Positions 26,373 through 36,079 of a stretch of DNA of 64,000 nucleotides are shown here, piece by piece; within the stretch, counting starts at the first letter, position 1; each line of letters starts with the position of its first letter. The notes under the pieces were generated by a model. The model did not search any database, had not been told where the DNA came from, and saw only the letters and a list, made by a program, of their open reading frames with translations. Source of the DNA: Cognaticolwellia aestuarii (GTDB lineage: Bacteria; Pseudomonadota; Gammaproteobacteria; Enterobacterales; Alteromonadaceae); assembly GCF_002000025.1 (NCBI RefSeq), contig NZ_MUZV01000006.1:62001-126000 (forward strand). Reading direction: 5' to 3'. Position numbers and translations under genes: made by a program.

Positions 26373-27569
26373 TTATTTCACTATTTGCTCGGCAATTTGA
26401 TAGTTACCATCAATGTTTTTAATATCCTTTAAGCCTAATGCTCGTGTAACTATAGGTAAGACATTAACATTATCAAATGCGGCAATTTTTTTATTTTTAC
26501 TAAATGATGGCCCAACAGCAATAAATATTGCGTCAAGATCTCGTTCTAATTTAGCATCATAGCCATGAGTTTCAGGAGAATCATGTGCGCCGCCATCGTT
26601 AAAAATATATGAAGGTAACGCTTCAATAATTACGTTTGGCACCGACGAGGTCATACGATTTAGATGCCAATGGGCTGGATAATTAGGGTATTGATATACG
26701 CGGTAATGTATATCTTGATCGTACTGTTCACTTTTAAACAGTCTTACCGTTTGTGCTAATTTAGTTTCGTTATCACTATATAAATACAGTTGTGTGGAAC
26801 CATTAACTACATTTACCCCTTCAACAATATTTTCCTGCCAATCAATGACTGGCGATGGATTAATTTTTGTCATGCCATGGTCCGAAACAATAACTACATT
26901 CACTTGACCTGAAAACTCTTGATTAATTTGCTGCATAAAGCCTGCAAGCAATTGGTCCAAATTTCTAATCGCGCCAATCAGTTCAGGTGAGTTCTCACCA
27001 AAACCGTGGCCTTTGTCATCTACAGTTGCAAAGTAACCAGCAATAAAATTTGGCCTATCCGCTTCTGGTAAACGTAACCAAGCCAGTATTTGATCTAGCC
27101 TTTCTTTATTGGGCGTAGAATGTTTATAAGGGTAAAAGTAACTGGCTTTTTTATTATCAACAGCTGTTTCAGACTCTGGCCAAAAATAAACCGCTGATTT
27201 GTTTCCTTGCATTTCATTAATATGCCAAAGAGGCTCTGCTGTTAACCAACGGGCATCATTTTTCCCATCTCCGAGCTTATATACCTTATTAATTTCACGA
27301 TTGAAAAAACTATTATGTACTATGCCATGGTTTATCGGATAGCGGCCGGTAATAATACTTAAATGATTTGGAAAGGTTTTACTCGGATAAACAGGCAGTA
27401 ATGCTTCTGCGCTAGTGCCCTGCTCAATAAGTGATATTAAGCCCTTGGGTTGATATTGCTCGATGTAACGTTGAGCAAAGCCGTCAATGGATAATAATAC
27501 TAGCGGCGTTTTAGCCCAAACAGCTGTTGAGAAAAAGCAGCTAAATAAGAAGATTGATTTTATATTCAT
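26373..27569 (-). CDS. NPP-type nucleotide pyrophosphatase/phosphodiesterase, exported
   Basis: The product has 398 residues with a cleavable signal peptide (FLFSCFFSTAVWA-K, cut near residue 19). It belongs to the alkaline phosphatase superfamily, ectonucleotide pyrophosphatase branch: LLSIDGFAQRYIE with the metal Asp, PSKTFPNHLSIITG with the Thr nucleophile, DDKGHGFG, VSDHGMT and ETHGYD. These supply the two-zinc site. It should hydrolyse nucleotide or phosphodiester bonds in the periplasm. It lies in a likely operon with the 147-residue gene downstream. Confidence 0.9.
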   Translation of the reverse strand: MNIKSIFLFSCFFSTAVWAKTPLVLLSIDGFAQRYIEQYQPKGLISLIEQGTSAEALLPVYPSKTFPNHLSIITGRYPINHGIVHNSFFNREINKVYKLGDGKNDARWLTAEPLWHINEMQGNKSAVYFWPESETAVDNKKASYFYPYKHSTPNKERLDQILAWLRLPEADRPNFIAGYFATVDDKGHGFGENSPELIGAIRNLDQLLAGFMQQINQEFSGQVNVVIVSDHGMTKINPSPVIDWQENIVEGVNVVNGSTQLYLYSDNETKLAQTVRLFKSEQYDQDIHYRVYQYPNYPAHWHLNRMTSSVPNVIIEALPSYIFNDGGAHDSPETHGYDAKLERDLDAIFIAVGPSFSKNKKIAAFDNVNVLPIVTRALGLKDIKNIDGNYQIAEQIVK

Positions 27570-27664
27570 GCGTTACGACCAAGTAAAGTACCCTGTGTGG
27601 CGAATAACATAATGCATTCGCTATTTTTGTACAAGTAAGTTACTTATTATTGTGTTTTTGTAAT

Positions 27665-27696
27665 AAAAAAACGCACGATATACGTGCGTTATTTTA
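27665..27696 (-). terminator. Terminator of the phosphoribosyltransferase gene
   Basis: AACGCACG and CGTGCGTT form the stem at about 27670-27690; on the minus strand it is followed by a run of T. It lies just after the stop codon at 27716. Confidence 0.8.
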
Positions 27697-27715
27697 TCTA
27701 AAGCGCAGATTTTAG

Positions 27716-28273
27716 TTATTCAAATAGATCTAAAATATTAACAAGATCTTTTTTACCGTGCGCTATTTCATCTGGTGTTAGTCCAGATAATTCATGTGGG
27801 AAAACTAACCATTCTGAAGATTCATGTACATAATAATCAGGCACCAAATCAACTTTTGAGTTTTGAGGTTTATACCAAGGACAAGCAATTCTGACATCTT
27901 TAGGCATATTATTACGCGTTAATTTTTTCATTTGAGCTATTAAGGCTTCAATACTGCGGCCTGAGTCAAAAACGTCATCAACGATCAGTAACCCATCATC
28001 TGCATTGGCATTTTCGATAATGTAGTGCAAACCATGTACTTTAATTTCTTTGCTTTGCTGATTTATACCGTAATAAGAAGAGGTACGCACTGCAATATGG
28101 TCTGTTTCTACTTTTTTAAAATCAAAATATTCTTGTACAGCGATTCCAATTGGTGCGCCACCACGCCATATCCCAACAATAAATTGTGGTCTGAAACCGT
28201 CTTCGAAAACTTTCGCAGCTACACGAAATGAATCTTCAAGCAATTCTTGCGCTGTTATAAATCGCTTTTCCAT
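27716..28273 (-). CDS. Type I phosphoribosyltransferase (hypoxanthine PRT-like)
   Basis: A start at ATG 28273 (MEKRFITAQELL) gives 185 residues, near the usual size; an in-frame ATG at 28357 would add 28 residues without a ribosome site. The PRPP-binding motif LLIVDDVFDSGRSIEAL is clear, along with VGIWRGGAPIGI near residue 40. ACPWYKP and YYVHESSEWLVFPHE near the end fit the base-binding hood of the hypoxanthine/xanthine PRT type. It should salvage purine bases in the cytosol; the preferred base cannot be told from sequence. The gene follows the M28 peptidase gene on the same strand by 87 bp. Confidence 0.85.
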   Translation of the reverse strand: MEKRFITAQELLEDSFRVAAKVFEDGFRPQFIVGIWRGGAPIGIAVQEYFDFKKVETDHIAVRTSSYYGINQQSKEIKVHGLHYIIENANADDGLLIVDDVFDSGRSIEALIAQMKKLTRNNMPKDVRIACPWYKPQNSKVDLVPDYYVHESSEWLVFPHELSGLTPDEIAHGKKDLVNILDLFE

Positions 28274-28360
28274 TGATGAGATAACCCCATTTAATTTATT
28301 TTTAAAGTAAACAGCATTATAACGCTTTTTTTGTCTAGCTGAGTAGTCTCGTTGCATAAT

Positions 28361-29311
28361 TTATAGATTTTGATCAATAAAGCTAATTTGCTGATAAATA
28401 GTCGCCACTGCCGCTAAAAAAAATTGTTGATTAATGTTTTCATAGCTATCGCTAGTTTGATGATGATTTTTGTGCTCGCCAACACCGTAATATATAAAAG
28501 GTATTTTGTGCTGATAGAATACCGCATGGTCACTCGCTAGTTCCCAACGTATATGGGTTCTTTCGCTACGTCTAGGGGAATGAAAGCCTGACTTTATCTC
28601 GACTGGATTATTTTGCCTTGCCAATAATTTCAATTGTTTAGCTGTTAATATTTGATCAAGCCTGCGACTAATGAAGTGTAAATTTTGCGTTGTCTGCGTA
28701 CCAGCAATCATGTCTAGATTAATATTGAGTACGATAGCTGTTAGCAAACTTTGATTTTGTTCGATAAAAGCTCGTGCCCCCATCAAGTTACTTTCTTCTC
28801 CATCTGTAAATAAGAAAATTACACTATGGCGCAGTGGTGATTGTTGTATCTGCTTTGCATAATGCAATAAAGCGGAGGTTCCTGAAGCGTTATCATCAGC
28901 ACCATGATAAATTTTACTACCTTGCCTACCAAGGTGATCAAAATGTGCTGAAAGCACAATAAACTTGCTAGGTGATTCTGTACCTGGTGTAAAGGCAACA
29001 ATATTACTGCCCTGGATAGATTTAAAAAAATTATGATGCTCAAAACTCGCTCTATAGTCTGAGCTAAATGGTCGGACCTTATAGTGCTGTAATTGGCTAA
29101 TAATGTAATCTTGTGCTAACTGCCCACCTTTACTACCTACTTTTCGCCCTGCTAGGCGCTCAGATGACAAAAATTGTAAATGTTTAAGCGCTAGTACATC
29201 TGGCGTTTCAGGTATGCTTTGTGGCATTTTTTCGCTATTATTTTTGCTACTACAAGCTGAACATGTAATGACGATAATAAATAACAAAAAAGATCTGATT
29301 AAAGCCGGCAT
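28361..29311 (-). CDS. M28-family zinc metallopeptidase lipoprotein
   Basis: The product has 316 residues. The signal FLLFIIVITCSAC with Cys20 marks a lipoprotein. The M28 metal ligands are present: LSAHFDHLG, HGADDNASGTSALL, FTDGEESNLMGARAF with the catalytic Glu, NINLDMIAG, and SDHAVF with HHQTSD near the end. It is an aminopeptidase-like enzyme of the envelope. It sits 11 bp from the TPR lipoprotein upstream, so the two lipoproteins probably form an operon. Confidence 0.92.
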   Translation of the reverse strand: MPALIRSFLLFIIVITCSACSSKNNSEKMPQSIPETPDVLALKHLQFLSSERLAGRKVGSKGGQLAQDYIISQLQHYKVRPFSSDYRASFEHHNFFKSIQGSNIVAFTPGTESPSKFIVLSAHFDHLGRQGSKIYHGADDNASGTSALLHYAKQIQQSPLRHSVIFLFTDGEESNLMGARAFIEQNQSLLTAIVLNINLDMIAGTQTTQNLHFISRRLDQILTAKQLKLLARQNNPVEIKSGFHSPRRSERTHIRWELASDHAVFYQHKIPFIYYGVGEHKNHHQTSDSYENINQQFFLAAVATIYQQISFIDQNL

Positions 29312-29322
29312 TACAAGAGTGC

Positions 29323-30498
29323 TTAATTAACTTGTTGTAACAGGTTTAACTTAACAAGGTATTGCTGATCAACTTGCGCAATTCGATTATAGCGCATGGC
29401 TTTTTTTATATAACTTTCTGCTTTGGCGATTTCATCCAACATATAATAGCTTTTCGCTAAACCAAAGTAGAATTCATGAATATTATCATCTAATTTTATG
29501 GCTTTTTTATAATGTTTTATCGCATCATTATAATCACCTTGATAAAACCTTTCATCGGCCAGTAATGCATAATAGTATGGATTATTGGCGCGTTTACGCA
29601 TAATTTGACTATCAAGTTGTCTCGCTTCGTCATGCTCGTTATTAAGGTGGAGTAAAAGACTCAAATTTGACATCGCTGTTAAATTATTATGATTTAGTGT
29701 TATTGCATGTCGATAGGTGTTGATGGCACTTTGCGGTAAACCTTTAAAACGATATAAAATACCTAAATTCCCCCAAGTCGGAGAAAATAGCGGATCTGAG
29801 TCGGTCGCTGATCTGAAATAAGCATACGCGGTTAGATAGTCGCCATTTATCATGGCATTCGCACCTTTGTTATTATAAAACATGGCTAACACTGTATTTT
29901 TATTGATTTTGTGTTTAGGGAATGACTTTTTAAGGACAAAAGGGTCAAAGTCGACTTCAATTTTATTACGCTGCCAAAACACTAACTTTTGCGGTAATGG
30001 CTCTTCAAAAACAGCTAAATTAATATGACCAGTTAGCATGTTCACATTACCGTTTCGTACCCAGTATTCAGGTATATCAACACTTTGAAAAGCAACGTCT
30101 AATTTTGCCGCTTTTGCTATTGCAAAAGCCATAATGGTAAGCGATAAACAATTTGCGGTTTTATTTTCAAATGCCTCAGAGGCAATAACATTGGCACCAG
30201 ACTGATATGCTAAGTTGATTTTTTCAGGGCTGAAAAACTGCTTCAAAAGCTGATTAGTTTTTTCGCGTGCATCTCGCTCTGTGCTAATACTTTTCACCAT
30301 TTGTTGCATATCTTCACTTAAAGCAAAAATTTCGGTCTCTGTTTCTATTACTATGTTTTGGTAACCTTTAAATTTTTTATCTAAATAGAAACTGCTAGCT
30401 GGGTTTTTAACTTGATAGCTTTTTAATGAGTTTGTTGACTGACAAGCCATAAGTAATAGTGCGGCACTGATAAGTGAGTATTTGATTAGCGCTTTCAT
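29323..30498 (-). CDS. TPR-repeat lipoprotein
   Basis: The product has 391 residues. MKALIKYSLISAALLLMAC gives a lipobox with Cys19. Residues 100-170 contain NKTANCLSLTIMAFAIAKAA, with a Cys, and later TGHINLAV with a His, reminiscent of the transglutaminase-like fold. The second half has four or more TPR units (NLGILYRFKGLPQSAINTYR, YYALLADERFYQGDYNDAIK, YFGLAKSYYMLDEIAKAESY). It is a likely scaffold or peptidase-associated protein of the outer membrane, cotranscribed with the M28 peptidase gene. Its precise role is unknown. Confidence 0.85.
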   Translation of the reverse strand: MKALIKYSLISAALLLMACQSTNSLKSYQVKNPASSFYLDKKFKGYQNIVIETETEIFALSEDMQQMVKSISTERDAREKTNQLLKQFFSPEKINLAYQSGANVIASEAFENKTANCLSLTIMAFAIAKAAKLDVAFQSVDIPEYWVRNGNVNMLTGHINLAVFEEPLPQKLVFWQRNKIEVDFDPFVLKKSFPKHKINKNTVLAMFYNNKGANAMINGDYLTAYAYFRSATDSDPLFSPTWGNLGILYRFKGLPQSAINTYRHAITLNHNNLTAMSNLSLLLHLNNEHDEARQLDSQIMRKRANNPYYYALLADERFYQGDYNDAIKHYKKAIKLDDNIHEFYFGLAKSYYMLDEIAKAESYIKKAMRYNRIAQVDQQYLVKLNLLQQVN

Positions 30499-30791
30499 CT
30501 GTACTCCAAAGAAACAACGAAGTTAGATTAAGCATAAACGCTAATGACATAATTGTAGGTTTATTGGCCCAATATTCATAAAAGTTTACACTTTAAGGCA
30601 AACGACAAACAGCCAGCTTTTAAACATCACTTCAAAAGTCGTGCTGATAGCTAGTAACCTTTAATCTTTGACGTTAAAAGCTTAAAAAGCCTGTAGATAT
30701 TGGCTATATACAATTTGAAACATGAAATTTTTAATGTTACTTGTTATGCTGCGCGCCAACATATTTAAACAATGATTGAGTCGCTAAATTT

Positions 30792-31694
30792 ATGAAGAAA
30801 ACGCTCGTCGGTTTTTTTACTGGCAGTGCTATTGCCGTTTGTATCATTATCGCTGTAACTAGCTATCAGCTATACAAAAACAAATATGCCACTATAGACG
30901 CACAGTTAAAGGAAATATCAGGTATAGAGTTTGATAAAAACAATAAGCTTTGGGCGATCAATGATGGTGGTGATGAGGCAAAGCTTTATCAAATCAACAA
31001 AAATGGCAACATAGACCGCGAAATCACTGTAACAAACGCCAAGAATATTGATTGGGAGGATATGACTCAAGACGACTTTGGTCACTTCTTTTTGGGAGAT
31101 TTTGGTAATAATGATAATTTACGTAAGTGGTTAACCATTTATAAAATTGAAAACCCAATTGATATCAAGTCTGCAACAACACAAGCAGAGATCATAAAGT
31201 TTACATACCCAGAACATACTAGCTTTCCACCTAAAGCACACGAAATGGAATTTGATCTTGAAGCATTCGTTTTCTATAAAAAACATCTTTATTTATTTAC
31301 TAAAAACCGTACGGTCCCTTTCAACGGCATTACAACCTTATATAAAATTGGTGATCATGCAGCAAACTATGACGCAAAAAAAATTAGTAAATTCAAAACC
31401 TGTACTATTGCAGAAAAATTATGTTGGATAACGTCAGCGGCATTAAGTCCCAGTAGAAAAAAACTCGCACTATTAGACTCGCAACGTATTTGGCTATTTG
31501 AAAATTGGCGCGGTGATGACTTTTTCTCTGGTGATAAGTACCGTATTGATCTGGGTATTGTGACGCAAAAAGAAGCAATTACCTTCTTAGATGAGAATGT
31601 TATTATTTTTACTGACGAAGATTTCCACGGTATTGGAGGCAATGCGTATTCAATTGATCTTAACGATGTTGAGAAGCATAAATTACCCAACTAA
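30792..31694 (+). CDS. Membrane-anchored or exported beta-propeller-like protein
   Basis: The product has 300 residues with an N-terminal hydrophobic segment (VGFFTGSAIAVCIIIAVTSY). The rest has repeated strands of the type LKEISGIEFDKNNKLWAIND, GHFFLGDFGNNDN, LYLFTKNRT and LALLDSQRIWLFE, which suggests a beta-propeller. No catalytic residues are clear. Proteins with this opening are often of unknown function. It stands alone; the 293 bp before it show nothing else. Confidence 0.65.
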   Translation: MKKTLVGFFTGSAIAVCIIIAVTSYQLYKNKYATIDAQLKEISGIEFDKNNKLWAINDGGDEAKLYQINKNGNIDREITVTNAKNIDWEDMTQDDFGHFFLGDFGNNDNLRKWLTIYKIENPIDIKSATTQAEIIKFTYPEHTSFPPKAHEMEFDLEAFVFYKKHLYLFTKNRTVPFNGITTLYKIGDHAANYDAKKISKFKTCTIAEKLCWITSAALSPSRKKLALLDSQRIWLFENWRGDDFFSGDKYRIDLGIVTQKEAITFLDENVIIFTDEDFHGIGGNAYSIDLNDVEKHKLPN

Positions 31695-33039
31695 ATAATT
31701 ACGCGTTACCTTTAATGCTATGAATGATATGTATTTATTCTAACATTACGGTATACCATAGAAATTGTATTTTTTGCCTCAAGATTAGTCTTTTTAGTCA
31801 TGGTTATTGAATTACTATGACTAAAACAGTCGTTCATATACTTAATAAAATTTCATTTTTACATTGATTATTTATACTTAAATTGACACTGAACTCGATA
31901 ACGTTAATTGGTTTGAACATGTGATGGCAACAACATAAAACGGACATAACAAAACAAACTTTTTTACTAAATTCGATAACAGCAAGCTAAAACAGTAGTG
32001 AATTACCCGGTTAGGTAGCCACTACTAATCGATGTATTAATAAATTATTAGTGATGCGCTTCGTAAGGCTCTTAAATGATGGTTCTTTAATTTTAATCAA
32101 GTTTCGTTAAGGGTACATTTACCTAATATACGTAACTGAATGCCCATGATGCTAATTGGCTCGATTAAAACTGATATTTTTACAAATCCTTTTTTACAAT
32201 CGTATCAATGTTGTTGCTGACAACAAGTTACTGCTTTGAATATGAAGCTTTAGAAACGTAAAACCATGAACTTGAATAAACACTAAGGTTACTTATTAAA
32301 AATTCACCTTTGTTAGTTTATACCCAAACCACTTGGAAATGCAGGATTCAGCAAGTCGAAAAAGGGTTAGCACCAAGGCATTGATTGAAAGGAATGGTTG
32401 TTCCATTGTCGAAATCAATAACGCCGGAGATGACCCTTTATCGCCTTGCCCTGCGGGAGCTAAGATAGAAAATCAGTGCTGCGTTGCAGCACTTGATGAG
32501 GGAGTAACCATTATCTGCGTGCTGTGCCTTGCGCTGATTTCCTAGCTTAACTCTGAAACTTCATTTTCAAGTGGCTTGGGTATATCGACAGCAATTAAAG
32601 TGATTCCTTGTAATAGATAATGTTAAGTTTAAGAGCAATCTCTATCAGTCCATTGCAATTAAATGGACGTTAAACAAACCAAACAACACGGCAAAAACAA
32701 CTAAAGTATGACCGTTATGAATTGATTATAATTATCTGAAATCATCGATTTATTACGGTGAGGTCATTCAGATGATAAACGCCATTTTACTTACCAGCAC
32801 AGAAAAATATCAGTTTTAGCTTACTAAACGTTATGCTCAAAGGCATAAAAAGTATTACTCACTGGCTTTATAAAGCAAAATAATTCCACCTGATAACCCT
32901 CGCTTTCCCCCTGACATTAATATTTTTCAACCCAAAGTCTCATAAATACAAATATTATTAGCTAAATAGCGCCTGAAACACACATGTAACTCAATAATGA
33001 CTTCAAGAGTGAGTGAATATTCACACACCATCACATTTG
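31695..33039. other. Gene-free region (apart from a MITE)
   Basis: No convincing coding frame is seen in about 1.3 kb. The only structured element is the inverted-repeat element at 32319-32584. A 70-codon frame inside it (32333-32545) follows the repeat and is not counted as a gene. A weak hairpin with AGTAGTG/CACTACT arms lies near 31995-32027. Confidence 0.5.
32319..32584. mobile_element. MITE-like element, 266 bp, with 23-bp terminal inverted repeats
   Basis: The left end begins TATACCCAAACCACTTGG and the right end, reverse-complemented, TATACCCAAGCCACTTGA; over 23 bp only two positions differ. The inside has GC-richer segments and no transposase. The small frame inside is likely incidental. 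It sits in the largest gene-free gap, as expected of a miniature transposable element moved by an unlinked transposase. Confidence 0.75.
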
Positions 33040-33154
33040 GAGTTATTAGAGTTACTTTAAACACATATATAGGGTTGTTAGGGTTATCAATTAACACGCA
33101 AAGATAACTCTAGGAGTTATAGGTGCATTTACACATAAAGTTATTGGGGTTATA
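33040..33154 (+). promoter_or_regulatory. Array of GTTATTRGRGTTA words and a 17-bp palindrome upstream of HicB
   Basis: Related words occur at 33040-33054, 33073-33086 and 33139-33154. Between them, ATAACTC-TAG-GAGTTAT (33104-33120) is a perfect palindrome. All lie within 150 bp of the HicB start. This fits an operator bound by the ribbon-helix-helix part of the HicB-like protein. Confidence 0.55.
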
Positions 33155-33184
33155 GTCTTGTGAGTGTAAATAAAGGAAAGATTT

Positions 33185-33586
33185 ATGAAATACCCTGTTT
33201 TGGTTTTGCGGAATAACGAAGAAAAAAATTACTTATTTTCTATTGTCGATTTGCCCGGTTGTAAAGTGAAAGCAGCAACAATAGACGAAGGACTTTTACT
33301 GTTAGATGAAGCGATGGCTGCACACTTAAAAATACTGGTGGAATATGGCGAGCAAGTGCCGCAGGCAAAAACAATTGAACACCATATGATGATGTCTACT
33401 GCCACTTCGCCAATTTGGGCAATACTGGATTTCGATATTGTTCCGTACATGGGAAAAAGTCACAAAATAAATGTGACACTACCTGAATTATTAATAAAAC
33501 AAATTGATGATCGGGTGGCTAAATCACCTAACTACAAAACGCGCTCTGGTTTTATTGCTAAGGCTTGCCTTGCTGAATTGGGTTGA
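33185..33586 (+). CDS. HicB-type antitoxin (orphan)
   Basis: The product has 133 residues. The N-terminal HicB fold is seen as MKYPVLVLRNNEEKNYLFSI, LPGCKVKAATIDEGL and LDEAMAAHLKILVEYGEQVP. The C-terminal ribbon-helix-helix is INVTLPELLIKQIDDRVAKS, then TRSGFIAKACLAEL. HicB normally neutralises the HicA mRNA interferase. No HicA gene (about 60 codons with a double-stranded RNA-binding fold) is found on either side: upstream is the operator array, and the gap after it is only 134 bp. It may be an orphan regulator. AAAGG before the ATG supports the start. Confidence 0.85.
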   Translation: MKYPVLVLRNNEEKNYLFSIVDLPGCKVKAATIDEGLLLLDEAMAAHLKILVEYGEQVPQAKTIEHHMMMSTATSPIWAILDFDIVPYMGKSHKINVTLPELLIKQIDDRVAKSPNYKTRSGFIAKACLAELG

Positions 33587-33720
33587 GTTTAGTCACGCGA
33601 AATAGTTATGGTGATTTTTAGTGACGCTTGCTTATATAAAAAGCTCACAAGAATTAATAAACTTCGAGTTTTTTATCAGGTAAAATATACAAACTTTAAC
33701 ATACATAAAAGGCTAAAAAA

Positions 33721-34458
33721 TTGTCCATTGAAAAGGCAAACTTATTGCTGCTAAGTAGCTCTCGTGTTGGTGATACAAAATATTTACAACATGCTTTACC
33801 ACTGATAAAGGCAAAATTAGATGGTGTTACCGAGTTATTGTTTATTCCTTATGCCGGCGTAACTGTAAATTATGATGACTATACGGCTATGGTGCAAAGC
33901 GCACTCATTGATAGCGGCATTACCGTCAAAGGTATTCATCAATTTGATGATCCTATTGACGCCATTAATACGGCCAACGCGATAGCCGTCGGTGGTGGTA
34001 ATACCTTTCATTTATTACATCAGTTGTATCAAAACAATCTTATCAGCGCTATTCAAGATAAAGTGGCTCAAGGTGTACCTTATATAGGTTGGAGTGCTGG
34101 TTCAAATGTCGCGGGTCTTTCAATACGTACAACCAATGATATGCCAATAATTGAACCTAAAAGTTTTGATGCTTTGCAATTGGTTAGTTTCCAACTCAAT
34201 CCTCATTATACTGATCATAATCCACCAGGCCATAATGGTGAGACACGCGAACAACGCTTAGCAGAATTTATGGTGCTCAATGAAACGACACCGATTGTCG
34301 CCATTGTTGAAGGCACGGGATTAGATATTAAAGACAACACCATGGCATTAGTGTCTGGTTTATCTGATACTGACAAAAATGCTGATGGCTTTTTGTTTAA
34401 AGGCAACAATAAATCAGTCATTAGCACTGACACTAACTTAGACAGTTTGCTTAAGTAA
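33721..34458 (+). CDS. pepE: Dipeptidase E (alpha-aspartyl dipeptidase, S51)
   Basis: The product has 245 residues from a TTG start, supported by AAAAGG at 33707-33712. The S51 motifs are visible: LLLSSSR, AIAVGGGNTFHLLHQL, and the nucleophile elbow YIGWSAGSNVAGL with the Ser. ALQLVSFQLNPHYTDH follows with the His. It cleaves Asp-X dipeptides in the cytosol. The gene is single and ends in a hairpin shared with bioD. Confidence 0.92.
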   Translation: MSIEKANLLLLSSSRVGDTKYLQHALPLIKAKLDGVTELLFIPYAGVTVNYDDYTAMVQSALIDSGITVKGIHQFDDPIDAINTANAIAVGGGNTFHLLHQLYQNNLISAIQDKVAQGVPYIGWSAGSNVAGLSIRTTNDMPIIEPKSFDALQLVSFQLNPHYTDHNPPGHNGETREQRLAEFMVLNETTPIVAIVEGTGLDIKDNTMALVSGLSDTDKNADGFLFKGNNKSVISTDTNLDSLLK

Positions 34459-34480
34459 AATTGATTTTTGTTTAACATAT

Positions 34481-34514
34481 TAACGCTTGTAATAACGATA
34501 TATTACAAGCGTTA
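34481..34514. terminator. Hairpin between convergent pepE and bioD
   Basis: TAACGCTTGTAATA (34481-34494) and TATTACAAGCGTTA (34501-34514) are perfect 14-bp arms with a 6-nt loop. The T-run is short, so it is a hairpin terminator of moderate strength. Confidence 0.65.
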
Positions 34515-34563
34515 AAACTATTTATAACTATTGGTAAGGTTCACTTGTGTAACAGAAAATAAA

Positions 34564-35241
34564 TTAAAGTTGCTCTGTTATTAGGGAAGTATCAATTTTC
34601 TTTGCGGCTTGATGAATATCTTGTTCAAAAGCAAGCTCTGCAAGTTTTGGCACCGGCAAGAGTTCGGTTAATTCAGCTATATTCTCTGATAAATACGGCA
34701 TACTTTCTGGACAATTAGCTATCCAGCCCAAACAGTTAAGCCCATCAGAAACAATTGCTTGATAAGTCAATATTGCATGATTTAAACAACCGAGTTTCAT
34801 ATTAACGATAAGGATCACATTTTGTTCTGTGACCTGGACAAAGTCAGAAAGGTATTTTCCTTGTCCTAAAGGTAAACGCCAGCCCCCTGCACCTTCACAA
34901 ATGATGATATCAGGATCAGTCGCCATAATATTGTCATAGCCCTGATTAATCTCTGCTAAATTTATCGTTTGCTGTAATTGGGCTGCAGCAATATGAGGTG
35001 CAATAGCCGGTTCAAAAGCGATAGGGTTAATTTGTCTTATTGTTTGTTGGCAATTAGCTTGTTGAAGCAATAACAAAGCATCTTCATTAACAAGTTCATT
35101 ATTAACATACTGACACCCTGCAGATATTGGCTTATAAACGGCAACTTTTTTATGATTTGCCACAAAAGCATTTACCAGCGCTTGAGCAACATAGGTTTTA
35201 CCCGCATCGGTATCAGTGGCTGTAATGAATATTTTCAACAT
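34564..35241 (-). CDS. bioD: Dethiobiotin synthetase
   Basis: The product has 225 residues. The P-loop FITATDTDAGKTYVAQ is at the N terminus; YKPISAGCQ and EGAGGWRLPLG follow, the second motif binding the diaminononanoate/ATP site. It closes the ureido ring of dethiobiotin from 7,8-diaminopelargonate, CO2 and ATP. It is the last gene of bioBFCD, 55 bp after bioC. Confidence 0.95.
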   Translation of the reverse strand: MLKIFITATDTDAGKTYVAQALVNAFVANHKKVAVYKPISAGCQYVNNELVNEDALLLLQQANCQQTIRQINPIAFEPAIAPHIAAAQLQQTINLAEINQGYDNIMATDPDIIICEGAGGWRLPLGQGKYLSDFVQVTEQNVILIVNMKLGCLNHAILTYQAIVSDGLNCLGWIANCPESMPYLSENIAELTELLPVPKLAELAFEQDIHQAAKKIDTSLITEQL

Positions 35242-35296
35242 GTTGAATTACTCGTAAGATTTAATTAGCAATAATGAAATAAAATGATGCCGTTAA

Positions 35297-36079
35297 TTAG
35301 TTTAACTTAACCACCAAGCCGGAAAATACTTTATAAGTAGCGGGATAAATATCATTAGGCTCTAGAAAATCTTGATAACGTCTCATCATTTTCTGCCATT
35401 TTTCTTTACCTGCTAATCCTCGACCTTGTTTTTTAGGAACATGATTGGCACCAAGACTTTTTAATTCATGGGCAAGGTGTAATACATTTTCATATTCTAA
35501 AATAATATCTTGTTGTTTGGCTTCTAATAATTTTCGATCTGACCCATTTAACAACGCTCTAATTTCACGTTCTGATTTGAAATCAATCACGTGTTGATCA
35601 TCATCAACTTGTGCCCACGCAGATTTCAATTCATATAAAGTACCGTTAACTAAAGTACTAAAGATAAATAGTCCACCTGGTTTTAAAACTCGCATCACTT
35701 CATTGATTACTGAATCTAATGGCTCACACCACTGGATCATCAAGTTAGAGTAAATAAAATCTATACTATTATCTTGAATTGGTAACTTATAGGCATCTGC
35801 CTCTAGCCACGAAATTGCTTGATTGCGATTTTCTTTGGCAAATTTCAACATATCTTTTGATATATCTACCCCCATAACTTGCTGATAACTACTCGCTAAA
35901 AGATCAGTAAAAAAACCAGTGCCTGATCCTAAATCTAACACGGTTAAATCATTACGATTAGGTAGCCATGGCATTAAATGTTTGCCGGTATAACGTTGTA
36001 AACGAGCTGAAACGTCATAAGAAGCACTGGCAGAACCAAAAGATTTCGCTATTTTGTAGCGACTTGTCATTTTGGGCAT
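35297..36079 (-). CDS. bioC: Malonyl-ACP O-methyltransferase
   Basis: The product has 260 residues. The SAM motif VLDLGSGTGFFTDLLA is near residue 50, with VMGVDISKDML and DFIYSNLMIQWC, as in BioC. It methylates malonyl-ACP to start pimeloyl synthesis. The start overlaps the bioF stop by 1 bp, so it is translationally coupled within bioBFCD. No separate bioH is seen in the window. Confidence 0.93.
   Translation of the reverse strand: MPKMTSRYKIAKSFGSASASYDVSARLQRYTGKHLMPWLPNRNDLTVLDLGSGTGFFTDLLASSYQQVMGVDISKDMLKFAKENRNQAISWLEADAYKLPIQDNSIDFIYSNLMIQWCEPLDSVINEVMRVLKPGGLFIFSTLVNGTLYELKSAWAQVDDDQHVIDFKSEREIRALLNGSDRKLLEAKQQDIILEYENVLHLAHELKSLGANHVPKKQGRGLAGKEKWQKMMRRYQDFLEPNDIYPATYKVFSGLVVKLN

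Noticed and set aside
32333-32545. 70-codon frame inside the MITE
   Set aside because: It begins in the terminal repeat and has no ribosome site; best explained as chance within the element.
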